Shown: positions 47,989 through 57,394, numbered from the stretch's first letter. The stretch is DNA of 64,000 nucleotides from Amphritea japonica ATCC BAA-1530 (GCF_016592435.1 NZ_AP014545.1:3170693-3234692), one strand, 5' to 3'. A program made the numbers and translations. The notes: generated by a model from the sequence alone, not told the origin.

Positions 47989-49389
47989 CTAAACAAGTAA
48001 CCCAGGAAGTCGCTTGAGTGCGGTAACCCGGCGTTCATCCCAGGGGTGAGAAAAGCTAATTCGCAGACAGTTTTTAAACTGACCGGATACTGAGAACAGA
48101 GGGCCGGGGGTGATCACAACCCCTTGTTGTAATACCTGTGAATAGGCACTCAGCGTATCAACCTGATCATCCAGCTCAACCCATACACACAACCCACCCT
48201 GAGGCAGGCTGACTCGGACATCACCCGGCCAGTCTCGTAGATTTACCATCAGTTGATCACGCCGCTCCCTGAGTTCAGTACGTTGTCGCCTCAGATGTGT
48301 GGCAAAGCTTCCATCTCGCATAAACTCAGCCACACCCTGCTGCAGATAACGACTACTGGCTAATTGAGTGACCAGCTTGAGATGAATGATACGCGCATGC
48401 CAGCGAGCACCTGAGATCCAGCCTAAGCGCAGGTCACGGGACAACGATTTTGAAAAAGAGCTACAAAGAATTACCCGATTATCCGTATCAAGCTTTTTCA
48501 ATGGATCCGGCACTTGCCCCAGCGCCGTGTCTGCATAGATATCATCTTCAATCAGCGCCAGGTCATAGCGTTCTGCTAACGCTAATAATCTCTGTTTAGC
48601 ACTATCAGGCATTAAAGCCCCTCCCGGCGTAGAAAAAGCAGGGGACACAACACAGGCTTTCACTTTCCAGCGTTTCAGCACTTCCTCCAGAGCCTCAACA
48701 TCCATACCAGTGGAGATGGAAGTTGGCACCTCAACCACTTGCAGATTCAGCTGTTCGAGTAGTTGTAACACACCATAGAAACCCGGTGACTCAACCGCCA
48801 CAACATCACCGCTTTCGCAGGTTGCCATGAGGGCCAAAAACAACGCATGCTGACAACCCGAGGTGACACATAATTCATCGATATCAACTGGCCACCCTCT
48901 TCGCGAAAGATGCCAGGCTAACTGCTGCCTTAAACTCAGATCCCCTTCCGGTTCATCATAATATTGGGAGAGCTCACCCCGTTGTCGACGAAGGGCGCGA
49001 GCAATAGCTCGATTAAGCGTGACAATTCCAGCGGGCAGATCGCCCGCGTGCAGATCCGGTAACAGATCAAACGCAGCACTCCGACGCATAATATCCAGCA
49101 GAAGGTCACTCCCGGTGACAGGCCTGGGCGCTTCTATTCGCGATCGGCTAACCGGCTCCTTGACCGCTTCCGTCTGGAGGACGACAAAATACCCGGCCTT
49201 TGGCCTGGCCTCCAGTATGCCCTGCACCTCCAATCGCTGTAATGCATGTTGAACGGTTGCTTTAGACAGTTGATGTTGTCGGCACAGATCTCGGATAGAG
49301 GGGAGCCGCTCACCCGGATGCCAGCGCTGCTCCTCAATCCCCTTCCGCAGCCAACTTTCCAGCCTTTGATAGAGATACTCTGATGTCAT
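47989..49389 (-). CDS. MocR-type regulator: GntR DNA-binding + aminotransferase domain
   Basis: 466 residues. An N-terminal GntR winged helix (about 8-75, LPSIRDLCRQHQLSKATVQHALQRLEVQGIL) is fused to a fold-type I aminotransferase (about 110-460). The PLP lysine is in SSFSKSLSRDLRLGW. MocR proteins sense PLP or amine ligands and control a nearby gene, often divergent. The divergent neighbour here is ccoG, but direct regulation is unproven. The gene's C-terminal end is convergent with the GGDEF-EAL gene, 33 bases away. Confidence 0.93.
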   Translation of the reverse strand: MTSEYLYQRLESWLRKGIEEQRWHPGERLPSIRDLCRQHQLSKATVQHALQRLEVQGILEARPKAGYFVVLQTEAVKEPVSRSRIEAPRPVTGSDLLLDIMRRSAAFDLLPDLHAGDLPAGIVTLNRAIARALRRQRGELSQYYDEPEGDLSLRQQLAWHLSRRGWPVDIDELCVTSGCQHALFLALMATCESGDVVAVESPGFYGVLQLLEQLNLQVVEVPTSISTGMDVEALEEVLKRWKVKACVVSPAFSTPGGALMPDSAKQRLLALAERYDLALIEDDIYADTALGQVPDPLKKLDTDNRVILCSSFSKSLSRDLRLGWISGARWHARIIHLKLVTQLASSRYLQQGVAEFMRDGSFATHLRRQRTELRERRDQLMVNLRDWPGDVRVSLPQGGLCVWVELDDQVDTLSAYSQVLQQGVVITPGPLFSVSGQFKNCLRISFSHPWDERRVTALKRLPGLLV

Positions 49390-49409
49390 GTCGCGTTAAT
49401 CCGCCTATC

Positions 49410-49439
49410 TGTACCTATTAAGTATATTTTATTTACACC
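49410..49439. promoter_or_regulatory. Possible MocR binding repeats
   Basis: TGTACCTATT (49410-49419) and TACACCTGCT (49434-49443) form a loose direct repeat 24 bases apart, in the 107-base gap between the MocR gene and ccoG. MocR regulators often bind spaced direct repeats. Confidence 0.3.
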
Positions 49440-49496
49440 TGCTCCTATCGCTTTTGCAAGCTTAATCTACAGCTAATCAAAATTTGGTACGAAGCT

Positions 49497-50855
49497 ATGA
49501 CTCAAAGAATCCCTGTGCGGCAGGACCCAACCCCTCCCTTTGCAACTGACGGTAAGTTTCACGTTCGACTCATCGAGGGATATTTTCAGAACCTCAGACG
49601 GTTAACGACCTGGCCACTGATTACCCTCTATTTTGCTTTAGCCTGGGTTCAGATTGACGGCCAGCCAGTTCTATTTTTTTCATTTGAGCTGCGTCGCATT
49701 CATCTTTTTGGCAGCGTACTTTCATGGCATGACCTGCCTCTGCTGGCAGGACTGATGATTGCAGGCTCAACCTTATTGTTTTTTGTAGCGGTCGCCTGGG
49801 GCCGTGTCTGGTGTGGCTTTGCCTGCCCTCAAAGTATCTGGACCTGGTTATTTATTCGCATTGAACAACTGACTGAGGGACGCGCAAATGAACGAGCCCG
49901 TTATGATGGTTCGTTCAAAGGGGTACGTCTTTTTCGCCGTTTATTGAAACACGGACTCTGGGTGTTGTTAGCCTTAGGCACCGCTGTCACTTTTACCGGA
50001 TATTTCGTTCCCATACGAGAGATTGTCATGGATGGCATCAACCTGCAGCTCTCTATCACTATGATGAGTTGGTTGCTCATTATGACCGCGCTCACTTATA
50101 CCAATGCTGGGCTTGTACGGGAAAAAATCTGTTTGCATGCCTGCCCCTACTCTCGCTTTCAGAGTGTGATGTTTGACCAGCATACCCTCTCGGTTAGTTA
50201 TGATACGCGCCGGGGTGAGCCTCGTGCTCAATACAGGAACGCGGATGAGAATAGCGGTGATTGTGTCGATTGTGGCGTGTGTGTTCAGGTATGCCCCACT
50301 GGCATTGATATTCGTGACGGATTGCAGGCTGCCTGTATCGATTGCGCAGCCTGTATCGATGGCTGCAATACGGTAATGGATAAACTGTCGCGACCACGGG
50401 GACTGATACGCTTTGCTTCAGAGCAGCAATTAAAAGGTTTCACCTCACCAAAATTACGGATGAAACTGCTAGGTTACGGCGTTATCATGCTGAGTGCTAT
50501 CACAGCTGTGGTCTACGGTTTTACTGAGACAAAAAGTCTGTTGATTGAAATTCAGCGCGATCGTACCGAACTGTTCACCCGGGTTGAACCGAACAGGCTA
50601 TGCAACCAATACCGTGTCAAAGTAGAAGGATTCTCAGACGAAATAGATATCGTCCAGGTCTCACTATCGGACCCTAGCCGCTTTCAGTTACACGGCCCCA
50701 CCAATATAGATCTCAGGGAAAGTAGTTCAACCTGGCTACCGTTTCGTATCTGTAGCAGCTATACCAGCCCGGCCGGTGCAACATTAGATTTTGTATTCAC
50801 GGCTAAGGGAGTCTCTGCAACGAAAACCACTACCTTTCTCACTCAGAGGCTATAA
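49497..50855 (+). CDS. ccoG: CcoG (FixG/RdxA) cytochrome oxidase accessory protein
   Basis: 452 residues. About five membrane helices, a CGFACPQS motif in the first half, and two 4Fe-4S ferredoxin clusters, CVDCGVCVQVCPTGID and CIDCAACIDGC, in the middle. A C-terminal Ig-like periplasmic domain ends it. CcoG supports copper supply and assembly of cbb3 oxidase. No ccoNOPQ genes are in the window, so this is an orphan accessory gene or lies apart from its operon. Start has weak ribosome-binding sequence. Confidence 0.93.
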   Translation: MTQRIPVRQDPTPPFATDGKFHVRLIEGYFQNLRRLTTWPLITLYFALAWVQIDGQPVLFFSFELRRIHLFGSVLSWHDLPLLAGLMIAGSTLLFFVAVAWGRVWCGFACPQSIWTWLFIRIEQLTEGRANERARYDGSFKGVRLFRRLLKHGLWVLLALGTAVTFTGYFVPIREIVMDGINLQLSITMMSWLLIMTALTYTNAGLVREKICLHACPYSRFQSVMFDQHTLSVSYDTRRGEPRAQYRNADENSGDCVDCGVCVQVCPTGIDIRDGLQAACIDCAACIDGCNTVMDKLSRPRGLIRFASEQQLKGFTSPKLRMKLLGYGVIMLSAITAVVYGFTETKSLLIEIQRDRTELFTRVEPNRLCNQYRVKVEGFSDEIDIVQVSLSDPSRFQLHGPTNIDLRESSSTWLPFRICSSYTSPAGATLDFVFTAKGVSATKTTTFLTQRL

Positions 50856-50859
50856 CAGT

Positions 50860-51831
50860 TCAGGACAGACCGGCTCGAACCAGATCGAAGCACTCCATAA
50901 TACGGGCGACATACTGATCTTTGGGCCGAAAACTACTGTCTGTCTGGCGCAGCATATCCAGCTCCATGTGCCTGAGCATTTTATTCAGTCGATAGCGATG
51001 CAGGCCAATTGCCGCCTGTATCGGATCGGAGATCACACCGGATAATGCAGCACCGGCGGACAACAGAGACAGTACGCCGGCGATGGTCGCCAGTGTCACC
51101 CCGATAGAGGGTGAAGGCGGAAAAACACTGTAATACAGATGGCCTAAGGTTTCGCCTAAGAAAAAATCAGTGGCCGCGAGTTCCGTACTGATAATCGTTG
51201 AGAGCACCAACGCGATACCAATACCTCCCGGGGTAAACTTCTGAAAAGCAAAAGCTCCCAGAACGGTACAAGACAGCGTATTAGTAATATCGGCCGAAGC
51301 GGTACGAGTGATGCGATACTGCGCCAGCGCCTCTTCGACGATAGGCTCTGCCCGGGCATGAAACAAGGTACTTCCTATGGTCGTATTTTCATTCTGTTGA
51401 TACAGCGTACGTAGCTCTTCCGCGATAAACCAACTCAATGAATGTTGCGGTAGATTATGTTGCAACAGATCTCTGAGTACCAATTCACTGATATGTGTCT
51501 GCACCTGCGTCGTGAAGCCAGCAGGAAAACGCCCGAGTAAGCGATGCAGCCAGCTAAGGCGCTCAAAGCGACCAACACCAAAGCGAATCATACTGACCAG
51601 CGCAAATAACGGTGCCCAGAACAGATTTACCGGCGCCCGTAACACATCAAGACCAAAAGCAACCCGGTTGGTAGTCAGTGCGGCAGGATAGCTGAAATGC
51701 TGTTGAATAAAGCCGGGAACCCGCTGCCGACAAGCATCAAAATATCTGTGAATACCCCTGATGACGGACTGCTGAATAGCCTCTTCCAGCACCCCCTGGC
51801 TCGCTAGTTTATCTGATTCTGACGATTGCAT
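50860..51831 (-). CDS. Membrane protein of unknown function (DUF6635-like)
   Basis: 323 residues. Begins polar, then shows FFDACRQRVPGFIQQHFSY-type wording and a few hydrophobic stretches (about 68-85, 195-225, 245-275). Family resemblance to DUF6635 is from memory and weak. It converges on ccoG with 4 bases between. No signal peptide seen. Functional role unknown. Confidence 0.6.
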   Translation of the reverse strand: MQSSESDKLASQGVLEEAIQQSVIRGIHRYFDACRQRVPGFIQQHFSYPAALTTNRVAFGLDVLRAPVNLFWAPLFALVSMIRFGVGRFERLSWLHRLLGRFPAGFTTQVQTHISELVLRDLLQHNLPQHSLSWFIAEELRTLYQQNENTTIGSTLFHARAEPIVEEALAQYRITRTASADITNTLSCTVLGAFAFQKFTPGGIGIALVLSTIISTELAATDFFLGETLGHLYYSVFPPSPSIGVTLATIAGVLSLLSAGAALSGVISDPIQAAIGLHRYRLNKMLRHMELDMLRQTDSSFRPKDQYVARIMECFDLVRAGLS

Positions 51832-51988
51832 GAGACCTTGAAATTCACTCTGTACTGTTCAACTAGGCATGGTAAAACGCTGATGCTTTCAGTTTTAAAA
51901 CAGACACCACCCGAGCTGCTAATGCCCCGGCGATATCATCGTTTTATTTAAACCAAATAAGAGAGCCTACAGTGTGCAAAAAAAGCGA

Positions 51989-52447
51989 TCAACTATCCGG
52001 CAGAAGACGAATCTTCAGCACCATCCCTTCGCTGCCGTAAACCTCAACCGAGGCACCTGCTGCCAGACTACCCTCCGCTTCTGCTTTCCATAAGGTATCT
52101 CCAATCTGAACCCGTCCCTGTCCATGATCGAAATCCTTTTCCAGGCGAAAACGACGACCTATTAACTGAGCCGCCCGGTCATTCAGCATAGGCTCATCTG
52201 ATTGACGATTAAACGCACGAAACACTCGCCAGTAAAGGATCGTAAACACTATTCCCAGTAACGCAAACCAGAGCACTTGATACTGCCAGCTGTTCACAAG
52301 GTCCAGCGCCACGGCACCTGCCACCACCAGGGCAGCCACTGCCAAACCGATAAGAAAGCCAGAGGTGCCAAGCACCTCCAATGTCAGCAAGAGCATGCCC
52401 AGCGTCAGCCAGTGCCAATGTGTTAGTTCATTAAACCAGTCTGCCAT
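51989..52447 (-). CDS. nfeD: NfeD-family membrane protein
   Basis: 152 residues. Three or four hydrophobic helices (about 12-75) come first, then a soluble OB-fold (about 88-150) with GRVQIGDTLWKAEA. NfeD proteins pair with stomatin/SPFH proteins, and this one follows qmcA by 4 bases. The OB domain may bind or modulate the partner. Confidence 0.92.
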   Translation of the reverse strand: MADWFNELTHWHWLTLGMLLLTLEVLGTSGFLIGLAVAALVVAGAVALDLVNSWQYQVLWFALLGIVFTILYWRVFRAFNRQSDEPMLNDRAAQLIGRRFRLEKDFDHGQGRVQIGDTLWKAEAEGSLAAGASVEVYGSEGMVLKIRLLPDS

Positions 52448-52451
52448 TATC

Positions 52452-53369
52452 TCAGCCCTTAGCTTTGGTGTTATTCAGCAGTTCAGTAATGCCCCCAATA
52501 GAGCCAATAAGGCTACTCGCTTCTAACGGCATCAACACCACTTTACTGTTGTCGCCCGCCCCTATCGCTTGCAGTGCATCTGTATATTTTTGAGCCACAA
52601 AGTAATTGATTGCCTGCTGGTTACCATCACTAATAGCTTCAGACACGACTTTAGTGGCCATAGCTTCAGCTGATGCCTGACGCTCCCGCGCTTCCGCTTC
52701 AAGAATTGCCGCTTGCTTTTGGCCTTCCGCACGTAGTATTTCAGCTTGCTTCTGACCTTCCGCAACTTGAATGGCGGCTTCCCGTTGACCTTCAGCCACC
52801 AATATTGCCGCCCGCTTATCCCGTTCAGCCTTCATCTGGTTGCCCATTGAAGCGACCAGATCCTGTGGTGGAGATATATCGCGAATCTCAATCCGGGTCA
52901 CCTTAATTCCCCAGGGATCGGTCGCTTCATCCACTTTACCCAAGAGCTTTATATTGATCGCATCACGGTTGGACAACATCTCATCCAACTCCATTGAGCC
53001 AAGCACCGCCCGAATATTCGTCATCACCAGGTTTCGCATCGCCCGTGTCAAATCATTCACTTCGTAGCTGGCCTTTCCCGCATCAAGCACCTGATAAAAA
53101 CAAACCGCGTCTGTCGTTACCATCGCATTATCAGAACTGATAACCTCCTGCGGGGGGACATCCAGAACTAATTCCATCATGTTCTGTTTAGTGCCAATCG
53201 TATCAATAACCGGAATAATCAGATGCAATCCGGGGTGTAGCGCCCGCGTATAACGACCAAAACGCTCGACAGTCCAGCAGTGTCCCTGCGGCACCATTTT
53301 TACACCCATAAAAATCAGTGCCAGCGCAAAAACAACAATAACAACAATTGAAATCTCGAAGCCATACAT
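52452..53369 (-). CDS. qmcA: QmcA/stomatin-like SPFH protein
   Basis: 305 residues. One N-terminal membrane helix (about 5-25), SPFH domain (about 28-190), then a coiled coil with repeats [39 protein letters not shown] (about 185-225). A C-terminal segment ([13 protein letters not shown]) ends it. It may organise membrane microdomains; E. coli QmcA relatives support this, but function is not proven. Operon with NfeD, as ybbK-ybbJ. Confidence 0.92.
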   Translation of the reverse strand: MYGFEISIVVIVVFALALIFMGVKMVPQGHCWTVERFGRYTRALHPGLHLIIPVIDTIGTKQNMMELVLDVPPQEVISSDNAMVTTDAVCFYQVLDAGKASYEVNDLTRAMRNLVMTNIRAVLGSMELDEMLSNRDAINIKLLGKVDEATDPWGIKVTRIEIRDISPPQDLVASMGNQMKAERDKRAAILVAEGQREAAIQVAEGQKQAEILRAEGQKQAAILEAEARERQASAEAMATKVVSEAISDGNQQAINYFVAQKYTDALQAIGAGDNSKVVLMPLEASSLIGSIGGITELLNNTKAKG

Positions 53370-53421
53370 GGTTATTCATCCTTAAATCATTTGCAGGTTG
53401 CAGAAACCGTCAGTCTAACAG

Positions 53422-53940
53422 TTATTTACGAACAGGCCGAAAATCACTCAGATAAGAAATCGCTATTTCTTGATCCTCCGCAAGTTTGACCATCACCTGC
53501 TCAGCCAGTAACGAGTCACTATTTTGCAGGCTATGTTTTAGGTGAAGGGATAGCTTTTGCAGATGCATAAAACTGTCAAACAGACCATTAAGCTGATGTC
53601 GATAGATGTAAGCCTTATTCAGATGCTGTATCTGCTGATAAAACTCTTTACGGCTCATATATTCCGGCGTCCAGCTCTCGTTACGGTATCGAATAAAGCC
53701 TTGCGCATCCTCAGCTTTACGAGACATCAAAAATTGCTGGGTCAGTTTTTCACTACTCTCCAGATAGTCGCCCGCAAGCCGCTCAATAAGTTCAGACTGG
53801 TTTTCCGGATTAAGATGAAATGACTGTACAGCCACGCCTGCCTTTTCCGTTGGTGCGGATTCTTCGCTACAGCCCGATAACAGTATGGATAGCAACAGGG
53901 GAAGCAAGATAAACAAGGGACGATAAATAGATACCGACAT
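53422..53940 (-). CDS. Small lipoprotein, unknown
   Basis: 172 residues from the ATG at 53940. A lipobox LLSGC (Cys about 24) follows a hydrophobic signal. The mature protein is polar and helical (for example NQSELIERLAGDYLES). No known family recognised. It is on the same strand as and upstream of the qmcA-nfeD pair but 52 bases away. Confidence 0.72.
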   Translation of the reverse strand: MSVSIYRPLFILLPLLLSILLSGCSEESAPTEKAGVAVQSFHLNPENQSELIERLAGDYLESSEKLTQQFLMSRKAEDAQGFIRYRNESWTPEYMSRKEFYQQIQHLNKAYIYRHQLNGLFDSFMHLQKLSLHLKHSLQNSDSLLAEQVMVKLAEDQEIAISYLSDFRPVRK

Positions 53941-54074
53941 AACTACATCCAATATAGCTAATATAACGTTATTACTATATCAGGCCTGTGGTAGAGCAAC
54001 CGATAAACTATACGTATTTTGGGTACTGGGCTGGCGTATTTCTGATGCAGGTGAACACCATAAAGCACTAAACT

Positions 54075-54665
54075 TTATTGCTTTATGGATATAGATTTAA
54101 AAAGATTCGTAATTAGCTCTTGCACTGCCTCCGGCTTACCACTCGTTTTCATATAAAGGCGTAGCCCGATCATCTGTACCTGGAGATGTCTCGCCAGCAC
54201 GACAGGATTTGCTGTTTCAGCAATTTCACCCTGATCCCTGGCTTGCTGAATAATCCCAGTAAAACGAATTTCTGCTCGTCGCAGAAGTTCACGGGAAAGC
54301 TCTAACAACTCTGATTGTTGTTCGTTAACTTCAGACAAAGTCTTAATCAGCATACAGACCTCACTGGGATTTGATTCCCGCCGATCGATAACCACATTAC
54401 GAAAGAACATTTCCAATCCGGCTAATGGCGAGCCTTGCTCCGCTATATGATGGGCCAGAATACCTGACATCTCCTGGGAGTAGCATTCCAACGCCTCACC
54501 ATAGAGTTTTTCCTTATTGCCAAACGCTGCATAAATACTTCCGGGACGCATATCAATCGTCTGTTGAAGATCCCGTGTCGAAGTACCATTAAAGCCTTTC
54601 TCCCAAAACAGCAGCATCGCTTTGCGAACAACATCATCACGATTGTACTTTGCAACATTGGCCAT
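54075..54665 (-). CDS. TetR-family regulator
   Basis: 196 residues from the ATG at 54665, preceded by AGGTGA. The N-terminal HTH (about 10-55) is AMLLFWEKGFNGTSTRDLQQTIDMRPGSIYAAFGNKEKLY, close to the wording of AcrR/YxaF-like TetR proteins. It is divergent from the AhpD-like gene, with three palindromes between, so self and neighbour control is likely. Confidence 0.92.
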   Translation of the reverse strand: MANVAKYNRDDVVRKAMLLFWEKGFNGTSTRDLQQTIDMRPGSIYAAFGNKEKLYGEALECYSQEMSGILAHHIAEQGSPLAGLEMFFRNVVIDRRESNPSEVCMLIKTLSEVNEQQSELLELSRELLRRAEIRFTGIIQQARDQGEIAETANPVVLARHLQVQMIGLRLYMKTSGKPEAVQELITNLFKSISIKQ

Positions 54666-54680
54666 ACAGGTCACCTAAGT

Positions 54681-54755
54681 TTGAACGTATGCTCAATTTT
54701 AACTTGAACTATCGTTCAAGATCAAATAGGCTAAAATTATTGAACGAACGATCAA
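54681..54755. promoter_or_regulatory. Three TTGAAC-type palindromes, predicted TetR operators
   Basis: TTGAACGTATGCTCAA (54681-54696), CTTGAACTATCGTTCAAG (54703-54720, perfect 7-base arms) and TTGAACGAACGATCAA (54740-54755). They fill the gap between the divergent TetR and AhpD-like genes. The consensus TTGAAC...GTTCAA is the same in all. Confidence 0.8.
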
Positions 54756-54786
54756 TATTAAGATTTATGCTATCGAGGACCATCAG

Positions 54787-55329
54787 ATGAATAATTTACA
54801 AGTACACACACTGGCAACAGCACCGGAAGCCAGTCAGCCTCTATTACAAAACTCGATTAAAAGCTTCGGTTCAATCCCCAGCCTCCACGGCATTATGGCT
54901 GAATCACCGGTCGTGCTTGAGGCATATCAAATGCTGCATAAATGGTTTCAGGAAAGTTCATTTAACGCAGAAGAGTTAACCGTCGTCTGGCAAACGATCA
55001 ACGTCGAGCATGAGTGCCACTATTGTGTTCCTGCCCATGCAGCTATCGCAAAAATGATGAAAGTTGATGACGCCCTCACTACAGCGCTGCGTAACCGACA
55101 ATCAATGCCTAACGCACAACTGCAAGCGCTGCATGATACAACCCTGTTAATAGTCCGTAACCGTGGCCGGGTAGATGAAGCTGATATCGCCTCCTTTTAC
55201 GCGGCGGGCTATACCCAGAAACACCTTCTCGAGATAATTCTCGGCCTGTCGCAAAAAGTGATGAGCAACTATATTAATCACCTGGCAGATACTCAGATTG
55301 ACGAACGTTTTGCTGCGTTTGTAGAGTAA
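54787..55329 (+). CDS. AhpD-like carboxymuconolactone decarboxylase-family protein
   Basis: 180 residues, mainly helical. The catalytic-type motif EHECHYCVPAHAAIAK (about 77-92) has the Cys-X2-Cys and His pattern of AhpD. AhpD is a disulfide reductase for peroxiredoxin in some bacteria, but most family members are uncharacterised. A GAGGA site is 9 bases upstream. Likely repressed by the divergent TetR protein. A GGCCAG-type stem-loop follows the stop. Confidence 0.88.
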   Translation: MNNLQVHTLATAPEASQPLLQNSIKSFGSIPSLHGIMAESPVVLEAYQMLHKWFQESSFNAEELTVVWQTINVEHECHYCVPAHAAIAKMMKVDDALTTALRNRQSMPNAQLQALHDTTLLIVRNRGRVDEADIASFYAAGYTQKHLLEIILGLSQKVMSNYINHLADTQIDERFAAFVE

Positions 55330-55338
55330 GACTCATCC

Positions 55339-55359
55339 GGCCAGCTTCATAAACTGGCC
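55339..55359 (+). terminator. Probable terminator after the AhpD-like gene
   Basis: GGCCAG / CTGGCC stem with a 9-base loop, then CTTTCAACCTTTTAATTTTT. The T tract is broken, so efficiency is uncertain. Confidence 0.55.
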
Positions 55360-55534
55360 CTTTCAACCTTTTAATTTTTGTGAAGTTTGTTTAAAAAAAA
55401 CCTGAAAAAACCCCAACAAAATGAGTACAGTTATATTAAATCATTGATATAAGTTGACTTCAGCAGGTATATACCGATCTCTGAACAGAGTAAGATTTGT
55501 TTAACTTTACTCAATTTTTTCCAGAGGTAGCAGT

Positions 55535-56656
55535 ATGGAGTCTTTTCGTTGGGACCAGGGTTTTTTAACTGGCATTGCTGATGTTGACGACCAACACCAC
55601 CACCTTGTTAATGTTATTAACAGCTTTGGCGAGTTGATTTCAGGCAAGGAGACACCTCGTTACTCTGAAGTTGAAGCTATTTTCAAAGAGCTCACCGAAT
55701 ACACCCATTACCATTTTTCTGAAGAAGAAGCGTTTATGGAACAAGCCGCTCTCGACCCCCGGTACCTGGAACCCCATAAAAAAGCACACCAGCATTTTAT
55801 CAATGAAGTTCTGAAAATGAGCGCCACCATTACCCCTGAAACAATGGACAGGTGTGACAAGGTCATGAAATTCCTGATTCACTGGCTGGCCTATCATATT
55901 CTGGGCACAGACAAATCGATGTCTCGCCAGATCAGTCTGATTGAAACCGGGATTTCACCAGCTGATGCATATGAACAGGAACAACTTCATCAGGAATCCT
56001 CTACCGGACCATTATTAACTGCACTCAACGGGCTGTTCCAGCAAGTCTCCGAAAGCAATCAGGAACTCTATCAATTAAACCAGACGCTGGAACAACGTGT
56101 AGAAGAACGAACACGTGACCTGGCTTCGGCCAACCATAAACTGGAAGTTATCGCCCTGACGGATGCCCTGACTGGCTTGCCAAATCGCCGCCACGCACTG
56201 AGGGCATTTGAACAACTCTGGCAGGAAAGCAGTCAAACAAAGACTCCCCTCTGCTGCATGATGATCGATGCTGATTACTTTAAACAGATTAATGATACCT
56301 ATGGCCACGATGCTGGCGACGAAGTACTGCGGCAATTATCACATACCCTGAAACATTCAGTACGCAACGATGATATAACCGCCCGTTTAGGTGGCGATGA
56401 ATTCCTTATTATCTGCCCTAATACCGATCTGAAAGGCGGGTTACTAGTCGCTGAAAAAATGCGTCAAACAGTCAATGCCCTCCGCGTACCCGCCGGCGAC
56501 GATGGAGAATGGAAAGGTAGTGTAAGTGTCGGTGTATCCTGCCGTACAGCGGATATGAAAGGACCTGACAATCTGATTAAAGAAGCCGATAATGGGGTTT
56601 ATATGGCCAAAGAAGATGGTCGAAACTGTATACGAACATCACAGACATCCAGCTGA
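55535..56656 (+). CDS. Hemerythrin-GGDEF protein, oxygen- or redox-sensing diguanylate cyclase
   Basis: 373 residues. An N-terminal bacteriohemerythrin domain (about 1-135) has DQHHH, HYHFSEEE, HKKAHQHF and HILGTDKSM supplying the di-iron ligands. A coiled-coil linker (about 160-200) leads to GGDEF (about 205-370), with intact GGDEF and an RNDD inhibitory site five residues before it. The product is probably an active, feedback-inhibited cyclase. AGAGGT precedes the ATG. Terminator follows. Confidence 0.93.
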   Translation: MESFRWDQGFLTGIADVDDQHHHLVNVINSFGELISGKETPRYSEVEAIFKELTEYTHYHFSEEEAFMEQAALDPRYLEPHKKAHQHFINEVLKMSATITPETMDRCDKVMKFLIHWLAYHILGTDKSMSRQISLIETGISPADAYEQEQLHQESSTGPLLTALNGLFQQVSESNQELYQLNQTLEQRVEERTRDLASANHKLEVIALTDALTGLPNRRHALRAFEQLWQESSQTKTPLCCMMIDADYFKQINDTYGHDAGDEVLRQLSHTLKHSVRNDDITARLGGDEFLIICPNTDLKGGLLVAEKMRQTVNALRVPAGDDGEWKGSVSVGVSCRTADMKGPDNLIKEADNGVYMAKEDGRNCIRTSQTSS

Positions 56657-56674
56657 ATCAGATATTCCGGGCAT

Positions 56675-56702
56675 CAAAAAGGCCGCTTATGCGGCCTCTT
56701 TT
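56675..56702 (+). terminator. Terminator after the hemerythrin-GGDEF gene
   Basis: GGCCGC / GCGGCC 6-bp stem with TTAT loop, A5 before and a short T tract (CTCTTTTAT) after. It may also serve the converging small gene. Confidence 0.88.
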
Positions 56703-56718
56703 ATATCTGAGCGGCAAA

Positions 56719-56841
56719 TTACTTTTTGCCGTCTTCGCTCATCAGCTTACGGATTTTAATAAATCCCCAGATCATACCAATAGACATTCCAGCAACACCC
56801 AACAGACTTGGCCACAGTGTTTCGAACAGATACGGATCCAT
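56719..56841 (-). CDS. Single-helix membrane microprotein, 40 residues
   Basis: The frame reads MDPYLFETLWPSLLGVAGMS then IGMIWGFIKIRKLMSEDGKK, with one hydrophobic helix (about 8-29) and a basic then acidic tail. AAAGGTAA lies 6 bases before the ATG. It converges on the GGDEF gene. I recognise no family. The good start signal and helix make it likely real. Confidence 0.7.
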   Translation of the reverse strand: MDPYLFETLWPSLLGVAGMSIGMIWGFIKIRKLMSEDGKK

Positions 56842-57163
56842 AACAGTTACCTTTGTTTAATGTTTCTAACTGGTAACAGATATTACTCCTGATCAAATTA
56901 GAGAATATTGATATAACTCAATAACAGGTGTGATTAAATTTTGAATATAACGCCCTGCCCGCTATCCCATGTTGCTAGAAGCCCTGTAACTTCACTATTA
57001 ATTCAATGAATTTACCCGTCCAACCAGAGTCTCCAGCAAATTGCCACACTTGATAAAAATACGTTTCTCATCCATACCTTAAAGGCAAGGAAGACAGAAA
57101 ACGCTCCTCAAACGTACCTGCTCTTCTCTTGTCTTTAAACAACCGGTAGAGCGAGAATCCCCT
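56842..57163. other. 322-base intergenic stretch, no gene seen
   Basis: Between the 40-residue gene and the 62-residue gene. Mostly A+T rich. No promoter stands out, no strong hairpin and no open frame with a start signal. It presumably holds the promoters of both neighbours. Confidence 0.6.
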
Positions 57164-57352
57164 ATGGCTCAACTACATAAAACCTGGGACAGCGAACAGC
57201 TAAAACAGATGAATGAAGAAGCGTTTCTAGTCGATCTACTGGATATGATTCAGATTTCACCTACCACTGACAGCAGCGACAGCGCTATTAAACTGATGCA
57301 AAGCAAGCTGGATGTTGTCGAAGCAATGTTACGCGAACGTCTCAATGGCTAA
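57164..57352 (+). CDS. Small acidic hypothetical protein, 62 residues
   Basis: Helical and acidic, beginning MAQLHKTWDSEQLKQMNEEA and ending VVEAMLRERLNG. No family recognised. It has a terminator right after it, which supports a real transcription unit. The ribosome-binding site is weak. Confidence 0.65.
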   Translation: MAQLHKTWDSEQLKQMNEEAFLVDLLDMIQISPTTDSSDSAIKLMQSKLDVVEAMLRERLNG

Positions 57353-57367
57353 TAAATAGCTCCGACT

Positions 57368-57394
57368 AAAAATGCCCTTTAAGGGCATTTTTTT
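57368..57394 (+). terminator. Terminator after the 62-residue gene
   Basis: AATGCCC / GGGCATT stem with a TTTAA-type loop, A run before and T7 after. Confidence 0.9.

Noticed and set aside
56689-56892. 67-residue plus-strand frame
   Set aside because: It overlaps the terminator and the better-supported minus-strand microprotein.
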